Source: Erythroxylum novogranatense
Lineage: Eukaryota > Streptophyta > Magnoliopsida > Malpighiales > Erythroxylaceae
Assembly (NCBI GenBank): GCA_029891385.1
Contig: CM057228.1
Span: 27,656,214-27,720,213, forward strand
DNA length: 64,000 bases
Reading direction: 5' to 3'
Shown: positions 18,676 to 31,192 of the stretch, in pieces
Position numbering within the stretch: the first letter of the stretch is position 1
Layout: every line of letters begins with the position of its first letter
Program-made: the position numbers and the translations under genes
Notes under the pieces: generated by a model
Databases searched by the model: none
What the model was told of the DNA's origin: nothing
Seen by the model: the letters and a program-made list of their open reading frames with translations, nothing else

Positions 18676-20050
18676 ACCAATCTTTTGTGTATAACTTTTT
18701 CATCCGAACTCCGATCGACTTGATTTTTGAAGCGATGGATTTCTAAGATATTTTTCTATCTTTCGATACCAGACTTAGGATTTTTTAGACTAAACAAAAA
18801 AAGGACGGTCAGATCTAAGTGAGCGGATCGGTCGGAATAGTATGAACATGCTTCAGTAATTTGGGGATATCTTGAGCTAGAGAGCTTCGATCGATCTGAT
18901 TCTTTTTCCTAAGTAAACTAGTGACATAGATCTACAAATGTCATGAAGAGGCTGGATTTCAATTTAACCTCTAAGATGTTCATTTTCCTAAGTGAAGTTT
19001 CATATAGTGTGTTAATCTGAACATGTTTTGGGAATAACTTTTCCGTCCGACGTCCGATTGACCTGATTCCCAAGGCATCGGATTTGTGATATATTTAATT
19101 TCATTTATTTGTAAAATTGGGAAATTTTAGAGCAGAAATTGACGGGAATTGGTTAGGTCGAAGTGACGGGACCGAGAAATAATTTTTCTGATCCATGTTT
19201 TCTTAATAATTAGACCTATGGAGGTCTGAATTGAGTGATTTTAGTGTCAATAAGTTTCTAATGTTTAAAGGAAATTGTTGTGACGGGAAATTATGCAATA
19301 GTTTTGGGAATGTCACGAACATGCATTGTACATATCTAAATTGCTACATGTGCAATATTTAATATTTCTGATTGTGCAATTGGTAATGTGTGATTATTGT
19401 GATTGTTATAGAGGCACAGTTGGAACGTCGCCCCACTGACGTTGCTGAGACTTCCCGACATTAGCTCGGAAGTTATTTGGTGAGTAACCTAGATGGTTTC
19501 TCGATTATTAATTGTTGTATTTTGCAGTTATAACATTGTGGAAAATAATGGTGGGCTTTGCGTTGTTTGTGCCTGGTTCCGGACCGAAGGTGTCCGATGT
19601 ATTGGGAGCTTTTGACATAGAAGTGTTTATGTGACTTGTAATGTGATTAATTGTGAGGTGTATGAATGTGGTAAATTTGGGATCACATATGATGTGAGTT
19701 TTGCTTTGTATTGCCATGTGCATTCCATGCATAATGCATGATAAGTAATTGGTAGTTGGGACCGGAGCAGCCACCGAGAGCTTAAAGCTCAACATAATTG
19801 GGCCTCGAGCTCACAGTGATTCAGAGCCTCAAGCTCAACGAATAATGCGCCCTTATTGGGACAGTTAGGCTCGTGATCACAACAACGTAATAAATTGAAA
19901 AAAAAGGGGTCACATACGCATTACATGTGCATTGGATTGAATGTTTTGATTATGTGAAAGGTAAATCGCCTTGGTATCATATGAAAGATTCTGTGATATT
20001 TCTGAATGAGCTATTATGTTATAATTGTGTTATACTTGACAATGCATGAA

Positions 20051-20102
20051 TTGGGTGAACCATGGATGATGGTTCCTCACTGAGTTCGCAAACTCACCCA
20101 AA
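20051..20102 (+). other. conserved hairpin pair in LTR A
   Basis: Outer arms TTGGGT and ACCCAA enclose two stems: ACCAT..ATGGT and GAGTT (loop CGCA) AACTC. It lies about 10 bases before the pyrimidine tract of the last acceptor-like site. Confidence 0.55.
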
Positions 20103-20498
20103 ATTGCAAATTATTTTTCGGGATTTGAGAGTAGACTCCTAGCTCTAGAGACTTTTCTCTTTGTATAGATCGTGTTGGCAAGAGAAGTCATGGCACATGA
20201 ATTGGTCATTTGTGATCTTTAGGGATGACCTAGTTAGGCTTTTGTACTAGATTTCTTTTGGAATATTGTACAGACAATGAAAAAAAGACAGATGTGTAAT
20301 TATTGTTTTGATGATATGAAATGAGAAAGCTTATGGCTTCAAAAAATTTAGTGATTTTTAGTATTAATGCTTTATGATTTGATGCCATGTAAGGTACAGT
20401 AGTGATTTTTCGTAGTTCACTCTTATCATAGGATATGTATCGAATGACCTACGGGCATCCCGATGTATACCCTATGGTAAGGGGGTGCTACATTTAGG

Positions 20499-20510
20499 TA
20501 GTATCAGAGC
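20499..20510 (+). promoter_or_regulatory. primer-binding site of gypsy A
   Basis: TAGTATCAGAGC, one mismatch from the tRNA-Met complement, six bases after the LTR. Confidence 0.7.
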
Positions 20511-20649
20511 ATGGTTTGGCATCTGTTGGGACTAGTTGAATATTAGGCATGGATTATTGTGAAAAATGCAGAAATTGATCGAAATTATAGTTTTATTATA
20601 AGTCATCCGTTTTTGGCGATCAGATTGATCAACCAGCTGACCAAGGATC

Positions 20650-21600
20650 AGTCGGGGCTAGTAGGGAGTCATCGGTGCCTCGTTATGAGAAGCTACCTCC
20701 TAGAGTTCCTGTGAGACGGGAGAGGAGGTACAACAGATTGCGCAAGCAGGGGGCTGTGGATTTCTATGGCAGCACAGACCCTGCTGATGCTAAGTGATGG
20801 ATGGAGATGACTGAGAGAGTCTTCGACCAGATGGATTGCGACTCAGATGAGCGATTTGATTATGCAGTCTCTCTTCTGCAGGGCCCAGCTTATCAGTGGT
20901 GGAAGACTGTCCCGGGCAGTACCACCAGGCCTTGCCTATTGATTTGGGAGGATTTTCTGAGGGCATTTAGAGATAATTACATGCCCAAGGTGTATTTTGA
21001 GATGAAGATGCAGGAGTTCCTAGAGCTGAAACAGGGTAGGATGACAGTGGCTGAGTATGAGGTGAGATTTAACGAACTCATGGGTTAGGCTACTGATTTT
21101 ATTTCCACGGAGGCTGATAGGTGCCGGAGGTTCGAGAATGGCCTCAATCTTGAGATCCACACCAGATTAGCCCGATCTGATATGGGTACTTTTGTAGAGC
21201 TGAGAGTTGCTGCTGTGCGAGTTGAGTAGCTTATGAGACAGAGACAGGCAAAGATGGGTCAGGGGTCCAGGGGGAAGAGACCCAGTGACAGTCAGGGCAG
21301 TTCTGGCAGGGGGTTTAGCAAGTGCCAGAACAGGACTTTCAGTCGTCAGTGGATCGCACGATCTGGTTTTAAGAGAGAGGAGGTTCGCTCGGGCTAGCGA
21401 TAGCGATGGTAGAGGTGCAGGCGATTCCCCGGTTTGTGAGCATTGTGACAAAAGGCACAGTGGGGAGTGTTGGCGCTTGACTGGAGCCTGACTTAAATGC
21501 GGCTCCATGGATCATCAGATTAGGGATTGGCCTGCCACCGTAGGAGCTCAGTCTGTGGTTAGTAAGATCGGTGAAAGAACACTATGGTGCAGCAGAGTAG
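20650..21600 (+). pseudogene. gypsy A gag
   Basis: The reading begins near VRRERRYNRLRKQGAVDFYG, has stops in the WMEMTERVFDQMD and FNELMG regions, and covers the capsid block YQWWKTVPGS ... WEDFLRAFRDNYMPKVYFEM and ADRCRRFENGLNLEI. A degenerate pair of zinc knuckles follows (CEHCDKRHSGEC, then KCGSMDHQIRDWP in which two Cys are lost). Gag forms the virus-like particle. Several stops and a frame change before the protease make it non-functional. Confidence 0.8.
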
Positions 21601-21693
21601 AGGTGGTGGATCTGGCGGAGGGTCAAGGCAGGTGAGGGATCTTTGTGAGGGGCGAGGGTCGGGCGGTGACCACGGTCGTGCCGAGTCTACGCC

Positions 21694-24600
21694 ATGACTA
21701 GGCAGAAGCCAGATTCTCCGGATGTGGTAGGTGGTATGCTTCTTATCTCCGATATTGAGGCATTTGCCTTTGTTGGATCCAGATCCACATTCTTTGTTGC
21801 ACCACATTTGGCATGTAGATTGCATGGGGATAGGGAGATGTTCTTGTATGGGCTAGAGGTGAGTACACCTCTAGGTAGTACTCTTGCATTGGGAGAGGTG
21901 CGAGGGTGCTCGATCCAGATCGATCAAGCAGTGTTGAGAGCAGACCTCATAGTGTTACCATTGAGAGAGATCGATGTGATTCTGGGGATGGACTGGCTAA
22001 CTGCCCATAGGGCCATTATGGACTGCTATACCAAGAAGGTTATCTTAGAGTCTCCTGGTCAGCCTAGAGCAGTGTTCAGAGGAGTTAGTCAGGTAGTGCC
22101 AGCCCGGATGATCTCTTTCCTGAGTGCCATGAGATTGATGCAGGGAGGCTGTGAGGCCTATCTGGCTCATATGATTGACACTAGAGTTGAGCAGAGGCTG
22201 TAGGATATTCCCATAGTTAGGAAATTTCTAGATGTGTTTTCTGATGAGTTTCCGAGTTTACCGCCGGATCGAGAAATAGAGTTCACTATTGACTTAGTTC
22301 CAGGTACTGCTCCTATATTTATCCCTCCATATAGGATGGCACCTGTGGAACTGAGGGAGCTAAAGACCCAGTTGCAGGAGTTATTGGAGAAAGGTTTTAT
22401 TAGGCCCAGTGTCTCACCTTGGGGAGCTCCAGTACTGTTTGTGAAGAAGGATGGGATTCTGAGATTGTGCATCGACTACAGGCAGCTGAATAGGGTGACA
22501 GTGAAGAATAAGTATCCACTGCCTAGGATCGATGACTTATTTGATCAGTTGCAGGGAGCTCGGGTGTTCACTAAGTTGGATATGAGATCAGGGTATTATC
22601 AGCTGAAGATAGCAGAGGCTGATGTGCTTAAGAGTGCCTTCAGGAGCAGGTATGGGCATTTTGAGTTTCTGGTGATGCTGTTTGGGTTGACTAATGCCCC
22701 GGAAGCTTTTATAGCCTTGATGAATAAGGTCTTTCAGCCCTACCTAGATCAGTTTGTCATTATGTTCATTGATGACATATTGGTGTATTCGAGGAGTTAA
22801 CAAGAGCATGCTGAGCATTTGAGGACTATTTTGCAGCTTATGAGGGAGAAGCAGTTATATGCCAAATTCAGTAAGTGTGAATTTTGGCTAGATGAGGTGG
22901 TGTTTCTGGGCCACATAGTGACTGGAGAGGGTATTCAGGTCGATCCTAGTAAGATTGAGGCAATGATGAAGTGGGAAGCTCCTAGGAACGTGTCTGAAAT
23001 TCGAAGTTTCCTAGGATTGGCAGGTTATTACTGGAGGTTTGTCAAGGGGTTTTCATTGATCTCAGCCCCTCTGACAAAACTTCTGAGGAAGAATATACCA
23101 TTTAGATGGATTGAGGAGTGCCAGAAGAGCTTTGAGGAGCTGAAACATCAGTTGACCACTGCACCGGTGTTAGCTATTCCATCTGGGAATGGAGGTTATG
23201 AGGTGTATAGTGATGCTTCCCATCAGGGATTTGGGTGTGTTTTGATGCAGCACGGTAGAGTGATCGCTTATGCCTCGAGACAGTTGAGGTCTCATGAGGT
23301 GAATTATCCTGTGCATGATTTGGAGTTAGCTGCAGTTGTTTTTGCCCTGAAGATTTGTAGACATTACTTATATGGTGAGACATTCTAGATTTACACTGAT
23401 CATAAGAGTTTGAGGTATCTGCTGAGTCATAGAGAGTTGAATTTGATGCAGAGGAGATGGATAGAGCTACTGAAGGATTATGATTGTACGATTGAGTACC
23501 ACCCGGGGAAGGCTAATGTGGTGGCAGATGCGTTGAGCAGAAAGTCTCACATCAGTGCAGCTCAGCTTCAGGTATTTAGATTACCTAATTTGATTCAGTT
23601 GAGGGCTTTGAATGTGCAGTTGAATCTAGAATAGGATGGAGCTTTAGTAGCCACTCTGAAGCTCAGACCGATGCTACATGACAGGATCAGGAGAGTTCAG
23701 GACAAAGATCCTGCTATGGTGAAACTGATTGAGAAAGTGAGGTCTGATCTGAGTTCTGAATTTGAGTTGAGAGATGGGACATTATGGTTAGGGCAGAGGT
23801 TATGTGTGCCAGATGTGGATGGTTTGAGGCGAGAGATTCTGGAGGAGGCGCATATGGCCGCCTATGCTATGCATCCTGGTACTACCAAGATGTATAACAC
23901 TCTTAAGCCACATTTCTGGTGGCCTGGCATGAAGAAGCAGGTGGAAGAATATGTCTCCAGATGTATGACGTGCTAGCAGGTTAAGGCTGAGCACCAAGCT
24001 CCAGTTGGGAAGCTTCATTCGTTGCCTATTCCTGAGTAGAAATGGGAACGAATTACTATGAATTTCATTATGGGGTTGCCTAGGACGCCGAGGCAGCATG
24101 ATGCTATCTGGGTCATAGTGGACCGGTTGACTAAATCGACCCATTTCTTACCAGTAAGGGAGAACAATTCTCTTGATCAGTTGGCCTAGAAGTATGTGAC
24201 TGAGATAGTAAGACTGCATAGGGTTCCATTGTCTATAGTCTCAGACAGGGATCCCAGGTTTACTTCAAGATTCTAGAAGAGTTTGAATTCTGCTATGGGT
24301 ACCAGATTGAATTTTAGTACATAATTTCATCCTCAGACAAATGGGTAGAGTGAGAGGATGATTAAGACTGTTGAGGATATGCTTCGGGCGTGTGTATTGG
24401 AGTTTAGAGGAGCGTGGGATTAGTATTTGGCCTTGATCGAGTTTGCATAGAATAATCATTATCATAGTAGCATTGGGATGGCACCATATGAGGCTTTATA
24501 TGGGAGACAGTGCCGATCGCCTCTGTATTAGGATAAAGAAGGTGAGAGGATGATTGAGGGTCCAGAGCTAATTCAGGATACAGTGGATAAGGTGAAATTG

Positions 24601-25149
24601 ATCTGGAGCTAAATAAAAGCGGCTCAGGATAGACAGAAGAGCTATATAGATCAGCATATGGGAGAGATGGAGTATAATGTGGGAGATAGGGTCTTCCTTC
24701 AAGTGTCACCGTGGAGAGGAGTGCTGAGATTTGGGAAAAAGGGCAAGTTGAGCCCTAGGTACATTAGTCCATATGAGATTATCGAGAGGATAGGACCTTT
24801 GGCATATAAGTTGGCCTTACCGAGTGAGATGTCTTAGCTGCATAATGTCTTCCATGTGAGTATGCTCCGGAGATATCGGTCGGATCCGACACATGTGATA
24901 CCGGCTCAGGAGATTGAGGTAGCTAGCAACTTGAGTTATGTTGAGGAGCCGATTCAGATTATAGGGTCACGGGTCAAGCAGTTGAGGAAAATGGTTTTTC
25001 CATTGGTGAAAGTCCTATGGAGGAACCACTCAACTAAGGAAGCAACTTGGGAGACCAAGGAGCATATGAGGAGACAGTATCCTCACCTATTCGACCAAGC
25101 AGGTAAGAATTTCGAGGACGAAATTTTTATTAGGAGGGAAGAATTGTAA
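21694..25149 (+). pseudogene. gypsy A pol: protease, RT, RNase H, integrase, chromodomain
   Basis: One frame of about 1150 codons with roughly 15 nonsense codons, nearly all TAG, and no net frameshift. Protease: the active-site block normally LLDPGSTHSF reads FVGSRSTFFV, so the catalytic Asp is lost. [18 protein letters not shown], the palm motif [11 protein letters not shown] is intact. RNase [16 protein letters not shown] ... [16 protein letters not shown]. Integrase: HPGTTKMYNTLKPHFWWPGM, CMTC, then stops among the DDE blocks ([20 protein letters not shown]). The end is a chromodomain (VLWRNHSTKEATWET, YPHLF). Clear Tekay/Del-type chromovirus pol, inactive. Confidence 0.88.
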
Positions 25150-27641
25150 CATCCCATCACCGATGGGAAGGGTAATTTGGTCATTTGGGATGGGTTAGGC
25201 GAGTGTAAATAGATCTCGGCATGAACATGCATCACGTAGCCTCTATAATTACATAAATGGTAATTTTTGCACATGCACATGATTGTACATGCATTCATGA
25301 CATTTCCCGGTATGTGAGTCTAAATGTAATTTTGTGTGATTCATGTGATAATTGTGATTGGAAAATTGATTTGGAGTGTTTTATGTGTGTTTTATATTTT
25401 TAGAGAATTTCAGGAATTTTCCTGGAATTTTTTGGGAAATTTTCCGGACCGAAAAAATCACCAAGTGGCGGACTGATTGATTGTCGATACCGAAAATTTT
25501 TGTCTAATGACACTGGATTTTTGGGTGCATTAGTTTGGGTTTGTAATTAGAGCCTTTTGATTTAGATGAGTTAAAGATTAATTGGTATTAGGGTTCTTTG
25601 ATTAAATGGTTAATTGGTGTTTTTTTGTCTTTTTCTCCAGCTAGGACAAGTGTCCTCATGCATTTAATATCCTTGTCTTTTTCCCTTCATTCATTCTCGG
25701 TTCTTCTCCTTAAGTGCATGAGAAAAGCACCTTGAAGGTTGAAAAAGATTACTTTGAAAGTGAAAAACATCCTCCATCCGTAGGTACCTTACTCTCTTCC
25801 TTCGATTGTTTCCTTTCTATCCCATTTAAGAAGCTCACCTTGCTACTTGCTTGCCTCTCTTTATTCTCAACCAAGACTAAACTTTGTGTATGGATTGAAG
25901 TGAAGGTCGTAGGTGTTGGTGAGAGGTAGAGGATTTGAGTGGTTTGGAGAATTGAAGAGCTTGAAGCTTGTTTAGGTAAGAACTTGTTTTGTGTTCTTTC
26001 CTTAGTAGGTAGAAGCATTTATTGTGCTTATTGGTGCATTAATTTCATGAAGCTTGTGTATTAATTGTATGGGTATAGGTGTATGCTCGTGTGAGGGAAA
26101 ATGGTATAGAAGGGAAAGAATGTCGTTTTTGTGCTTTAAATGAAGTTTATAATGTTAGATGAGTTGAAATGAAGTAAGAAAATTTGTGTATGTTATGTGC
26201 TGCCCAAATTGTGCGTTATTACTCAAGTAATTGTCTTGATGAATTTGTGGCTGATCTCTTGGCTAAATGGGATGTTTAGTGAGGTGGTATTGATGGCTCC
26301 ATGAAAGGAGTAGGATTTAGTATGAAATCTGGAAAATGGAACTTGTATATGTTTCAGTTATTTGTTTATAACTTTTGATGTGGTTATGCAATTGAGTTGA
26401 GGTTTGCTTTAAATTAAATTTTAGAAGTAGGGCTAGAATTCCTATGAAGGAAGTTCTGCCCAATTGTGGCTTGAAGAACTTTGAATTTAGCTCGGAAGTT
26501 GAAATGTATGTGCTGGATGAACAGTATCTGAATTTTGATTTCCATTTTGATGACCTGAAACTTTGAGAATATTTCTAGGATAAAGGAGACCGATTTTGAG
26601 AAATTGGTATTACTGAAAGTTGAAGATTTATGTGTTAGCTTTCTAATGCCACTGAGTATGATATTTTTCGATTTGTAATTTGCAAGTTATGGTATGATAA
26701 TGCTCAGGTGGTAATTCAGTCCAAAATGTGTTTTGGTGAGCAATTGCTCTAAGGACATAAGTTTTGTACTTTTTGAGATATGATATTTCTTTGGGACTGT
26801 TAAGGGTGAAATTGGCTAAAATGACTTTTTGGAAAGTTGTAGAGGATTGTTATAGCTTTCTAATGAGATATTTTATGCAAATTTTGGATATGAGTATTGC
26901 AAGATATAAATTTGGAAAGTTTTGTTGTAGTTGAGATTACATGCTGATTTCATAAGCTTTGACAGGACAATCACTTTCATGAGAGAATTTGACCTAGTTT
27001 GAATTGGAATTTGTTAGGAAGTCCTTCCTGAGAATTGTAGTTTATTGTCTGAGCTTTTTATCCCTATATGGTATGGAAATTTTGGCAAGGGGATTTGGAG
27101 TTATGAATTTTGAAAGATTGGGTTTCTGTTGAGAATAAATTGAGTAGGCTGAATCTTTGTTTGTGAATTTGATTTGATTAGAGTTGAAAATTAGCTTCTA
27201 AGTTATGACTGAAAGATGTAGCATTTGTTTTGCTCTTTTATTGATATAAAATTTGGAATTTTTTGTTAAGGGGATGTAAAGTTATGAATTTTTGTGATAG
27301 TGTTGCATTGTGGTAATAAATGTGTGACTAGGCAGTGTCTTTGAGTGAATTTTTGACATCCTTAGAGGTGTTATTAAATTTCAAGTTCTTCATGGAACTT
27401 GTAGGATTTTCCGAGATCTTTCCAACAAGACCAAATTTGTATTGTTTGGACATTTGTGTGAAAAGATCGATCTGGTGAAAGGAGAGGTGGTTTTGGAAAA
27501 GAGTTTTGAAAAAAAATGGGTAGCATCGCTTGCTCGTGGGCGGCGTCGCATCCTTCGCCCGCGCGGCGAGTGAGCCTTCCTTCGCTATGCTTAGCGGTCG
27601 ATCGCCGCTTCTTGGCGGCGAGTGCCCGGCTCGCCCTACGA
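25145..27641 (+). repeat. 3' LTR of gypsy A, truncated by element B
   Basis: Starts TGTAACATCCC after a purine tract and follows the 5' LTR closely for 2.5 kb, then stops at TACGA where B begins. The rest (about 1.8 kb) should lie after B, outside the window. A donor-like TTTAG/GTAAGA is kept at about 25976. The end is the GC-rich island (27520-27641), which differs from that of the 5' copy. Confidence 0.85.
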
Positions 27642-27892
27642 TGTAACATCCCGTTACTGTTAGCAAGGGTATTATGGTAATATTGGGTTAGACTGATATG
27701 TTTCATTGCATTCACCGATTGAACATGTTACTGGCTTCTAATTATAGAGGAATAGGTTTATTGCATATGCATTTATTCATAGGTACATGCATTCATGATT
27801 TTCCGGCATTTTAATTATGATTGTGAATTGATTGGACTGTGAACTGGAAACTGACTGAACTGACTGGATTATGATTGATTGATTGAGAAATT
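27642..27892 (+). repeat. 5' LTR of gypsy B, first piece
   Basis: TGTAACATCCCGTTACTG start. The piece ends at AAATT, the target site of Copia-3. Confidence 0.8.
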
Positions 27893-28944
27893 TGTAAGTG
27901 ATCTAGAAGGGGGGGTTGAATAGATCTTAAAGTTCTTTGAAAATTTCTACAAGAAAATCAGAAGTTAAAGCACACAAAAACAATTTAGATAAACTTAATT
28001 GAAAAGTGTAGGGAAGAAGATCAAACACTTGTTTTTATAGAGGTTCGGTGCTAAGACCAACGTCCTCTACATAAGCTCCCACTTAGGATTTTGCCAACCA
28101 CTTTATTGCACACTTTGTAGTTGAGTGTGAACTTTTTACAACGCCACTTGAATTCCGGCTCAAGTAACCTTTTACACTCGATTTGTCTTCCGGCACAAAT
28201 CCTACCTCACGTGACCTTTTCACTCGTCACTCAAATTGTAACAAAACAATACAAAGATTGAAGAACAAATGCTCAATACAATTTGTAGCAAAATAAGAGC
28301 AATAGTGAGCAATTTGAAGCAATATAAGAGTATTTATACTTGTAGAACTTATCTCTACTCTTCTTCCATCATCCTCTATTTATACTTGAAGAAATATAGC
28401 TGTTGGAGCTCTTCTAGCCGTTGCTTAATTAGATATAGCCGTTCTTTGATAATCTCCATTCCATTTTTAGCAAATTGGACCGTTGGAGCTGAATCTGTGC
28501 ATCCATAAGTCGACTTGTCGAATGAATAAGTCTACTTGTTTCAACCATTTACGTATAAATTGTAACTCCGCTCTCCAATAAGTCGACTTGTGCTGTATAA
28601 GTCGACTTGTTGTATTCGATAAGTCGACTTGTGTGCTATAAGGCGACTTGTCTTAATACATCTTCATATATAAATCGACTTGTCTTTGCTCTAGTTAACT
28701 TGTTATATTAGGGCGTTGATGTAAGTGGACTTGTATTACCAAATCCTTTATAATCCTTAAACTTTATGCCATTTTACTTAGAAGATAACTCCCAACTTGA
28801 TTCCTCATTGATTAGACACTTGCTCATCTTGATTTGCTCGATCCTTTCATTGAATAATACGAAATAATTTCTTAACCATTTCTAGATATTTTATTATTAT
28901 CAAAACATAAAGGATTTAATTTGTCAACCACCATTGGTCCAACA
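27893..28944 (-). repeat. 3' LTR of Copia-3
   Basis: Plus-strand ends TGTAAGTG ... GGTCCAACA. U3 holds four exact copies of the palindrome AAGTCGACTT (28508, 28580, 28599, 28621) plus four variants. The LTR ends in a G-run and a CTAGATCACTTACA sequence on the coding strand. Confidence 0.9.
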
Positions 28945-29376
28945 ATCTCCCCTTTTGATAATGACAAAATATTTAGAAATTGACAAGAAAATTGAAAGAC
29001 ATAAAATTTGATCAAGGTTTCCCTTGTCTTGATTGGTTAGAGTTAACTCCCCTTAATTCATAAATCAATGATTAGAATAGAATTCAATAAAATTGCAAAT
29101 CAATGAAATGTTCACTCCCCTTAATCAAATAGCAATTTCAATCTTACTCCCCTTTTGTCATAATCAAAATTAATTAGAAAAGCAGATGAAGATTAATGAA
29201 ATGTAACACCAAACATAACATCAAACACAAATGATATTCAGAAAAGAAAATGTCAACCCAACAAACACATAAAACACGAGAAAACAACATAAAGCAAACA
29301 AACATAAGTCGAAATGTTGGTCAAAGCACAATGCAATACACATCATGAAGAATCATCGTGCCTACACCCTAGCTTA

Positions 29377-30651
29377 TCAAAATCTTCTTAATGCTCTTCT
29401 CCAAGCGGGTAAGTATCTGCGTTGTTCATCAATTTTTCTTTCCAGTCTAATCAGAGTGTCTTGTTGATCATCATGTCGCTCATTTATTTCATCCAACTGA
29501 TCCCGAATTTCCTGAAAATCAGCCTGGGATGCCTCACTTCTTCCAACATTACTAGGTCGTGAGCTACTTGGACGATCTGCTGTCCTAGATCGTTTTCTCG
29601 AAGGAACCTGATCACCCACCAAAGTCAACCTAAGCTTCTCAACGTGATAGGAATAGACCCAACCTTTCTCAACTGTCCGAACCAACTTCATGCTCCTTAG
29701 GTTGTAAGGAGTGAATCTCCAACTCTGAGGATAAGGAAAACTCACATATGAATCCAGTGTGCATCTTCTAACCTGAGAGATATGGGTAATCAGTGCAACA
29801 TACGACATTCCTTTATGCCGGACTAGTTTCCCTTTCAGCTGTCCACGTAATAAGCTTGCCTTTTTCCTCATCATCTGAATAATCAAGCTCGGATAGTTTA
29901 GTTTCCGTCCTTCCTCCATATGCCACAGAATCTCCTTATCCAGTGAAGTGATTTGATTATTACTAGCTTTCTTTGGGTACACGACCCTGTTTATCGCATA
30001 ATGCAGTAACCGATAATTCAAAGGCAAATCCATTGCCTCAAATGGAGGGGAATGGTCAGAACATAACCGAACTAACAATTCAGCCCCTTTTTCCTCAGTA
30101 TAGCCGAAATTTTCTTCGGCTTCCTCATCAGTGTCACCCTCAACATTTCTCAAAATTTCAAAATCAGAAAAAGAGGCTCTAGGCCTAACTCCTCCTCTAG
30201 GCAAATTAAACATGGTACATAAATCTGATTCACAAAGATAGAATGCTTTCCCGTTAATTTTAGAGGACAAGGTAACTCCATCCTCAACATTACTCCTAAT
30301 CACAACCAAATTCGCATAAAATTCCTTTACTGCCTCTTCATATATATCATCATGAAAACCCAAAAAATCTCTTAACCCAAGATTAACGATTTCAGAAAAC
30401 ACATCCGAGAACTCACTGCTATCTAGCTCAACCCAATCAAATCTCATGGAGGGAATTAAAACTTCATCTTTAATTACCTTGTAATACAATGTTTGAGCAT
30501 CCCTCGAAATAAATCTGGGTTCAATAGCTTCTTCCTCCCTTATCGCATCTCCCCTTGAAGAAGACCCCCGAACTCGTGGTCTTTGAGGAACGTGGGGATC
30601 GTGAGTTTGAGCCATTTCTTTCCCTTTCTGAGAAGCTTTTCTTGGAGCCAT
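29377..30651 (-). CDS. extra 424-residue ORF of Copia-3 (post-pol, plant-transposon-protein type)
   Basis: An intact frame between pol and the 3' LTR. N-terminus basic and disordered (MAPRKASQKGKEMAQ). The middle part (about 45-330) is a globular domain with YYKVIKDEVLIPSMRFDW, FYANLVVIRS, INGKAFYLCESDLCTMFNLP and ILWHMEEGRKLNYPSLIIQM. It resembles the putative plant transposon protein domain found in many plant retroelement ORFs. The C-terminus has a basic Ser/Arg patch (SRKRSRTADRPSSSR, likely nuclear targeting) and a coiled coil (IRDQLDEINERHDDQQDTLI). No signal peptide or membrane span, so it is not a typical envelope. Its function is unknown. An AAGTCGACTT array 260-390 bases upstream may drive it separately. 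Confidence 0.8.
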   Translation of the reverse strand: MAPRKASQKGKEMAQTHDPHVPQRPRVRGSSSRGDAIREEEAIEPRFISRDAQTLYYKVIKDEVLIPSMRFDWVELDSSEFSDVFSEIVNLGLRDFLGFHDDIYEEAVKEFYANLVVIRSNVEDGVTLSSKINGKAFYLCESDLCTMFNLPRGGVRPRASFSDFEILRNVEGDTDEEAEENFGYTEEKGAELLVRLCSDHSPPFEAMDLPLNYRLLHYAINRVVYPKKASNNQITSLDKEILWHMEEGRKLNYPSLIIQMMRKKASLLRGQLKGKLVRHKGMSYVALITHISQVRRCTLDSYVSFPYPQSWRFTPYNLRSMKLVRTVEKGWVYSYHVEKLRLTLVGDQVPSRKRSRTADRPSSSRPSNVGRSEASQADFQEIRDQLDEINERHDDQQDTLIRLERKIDEQRRYLPAWRRALRRF

Positions 30652-31192
30652 GGAAGATTTAGAGAGAAGGAGGAAAAATTCGTAGGTTAGGGTTAGGGTT
30701 TTAAGAAAGGGGTTTTCGAAAAAGAGGGTTGATTTGGAGATAAAATGAGTGGGTTTAGGGTAGATGGAGGTCGAAAATGGATGGGTAAGGGAGATTTGAA
30801 GAGATTTAGCAAAATAAGTCGAGTTGTGAGAGAAAAGGTTTAGGGTTTTAGAGAGAGAGGGTCTGCGGAGAAGAAGAAGAAGAAAGGTTTTTTAAAGACT
30901 CCGTCCAGGAATAAGTCGACTTGTTCCTTGAATAAGTCGACTTATCGACCTTAATAAGTCGACTTGTCGATCCATTTAAGTCGACTTATTCTCCAATTTT
31001 CTGCTTTCCTAAAACACTGAGTTCCTCATAAGTCGACTTGCTGATGGTCCAGACATAAAAGTGTGTCCAAAACTCCGAATAATTCACTTAAATCAGCCCA
31101 AGTAAGCAACACGATGAATGTATCTTCGGATGTGATTGCACAAATGCCTCAAATTTTGACCATTTGATATATGAATATAGCCAAACATAAAT
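30652..31192 (-). promoter_or_regulatory. pol-to-extra-ORF spacer with AAGTCGACTT array
   Basis: About 540 bases without coding sequence. Five exact copies of the 10-bp palindrome AAGTCGACTT lie at 30913, 30934, 30956, 30978 and 31030. The same palindrome is repeated in the U3 of both LTRs. Closer to the ATG the spacer is purine-poor on the coding strand with CCTTTCTT-like words. I read it as a candidate internal promoter or enhancer for the extra ORF. Confidence 0.5.

Larger units (their letters stand above)
16180..20492 (+). repeat. 5' LTR of gypsy A, 4.3 kb
   Basis: Runs TGTAACATCCC ... GGGTGCTACA. Internal landmarks: donor-like TTTAG/GTAAGA at 17011, GC-rich island 18545-18675, a candidate 68-base exon 19412-19479 bounded by TATAG and GTGAGT, palindromes with GAGC..GCTC (about 19775-19850) and a hairpin region (20051-20102). 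The expected last acceptor reads TTTTTCGG here instead of TTTTTCAG. The 71-codon frame at 16749 is repeated in the 3' LTR because the LTRs are copies. I do not consider it a gene. Confidence 0.85.
16180..27641 (+). mobile_element. Gypsy A: Tekay/Del-like chromovirus, 3' LTR interrupted
   Basis: Structure: 5' LTR (16180-20492), primer-binding site, gag, protease-reverse transcriptase-RNase H-integrase-chromodomain in one frame, purine tract (25130-25144), and a 3' LTR broken at 27641 by element B. The bases TAGCC precede the 5' LTR. Their copy would lie beyond the window. Many nonsense codons make it defective. Confidence 0.88.

Noticed and set aside
30913..31039. Evenly spaced short palindromes resembling a CRISPR-like array
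   Set aside because: Units are 10 bases with no unique spacers of fixed length, in a plant retrotransposon. Regulatory array is the better reading.
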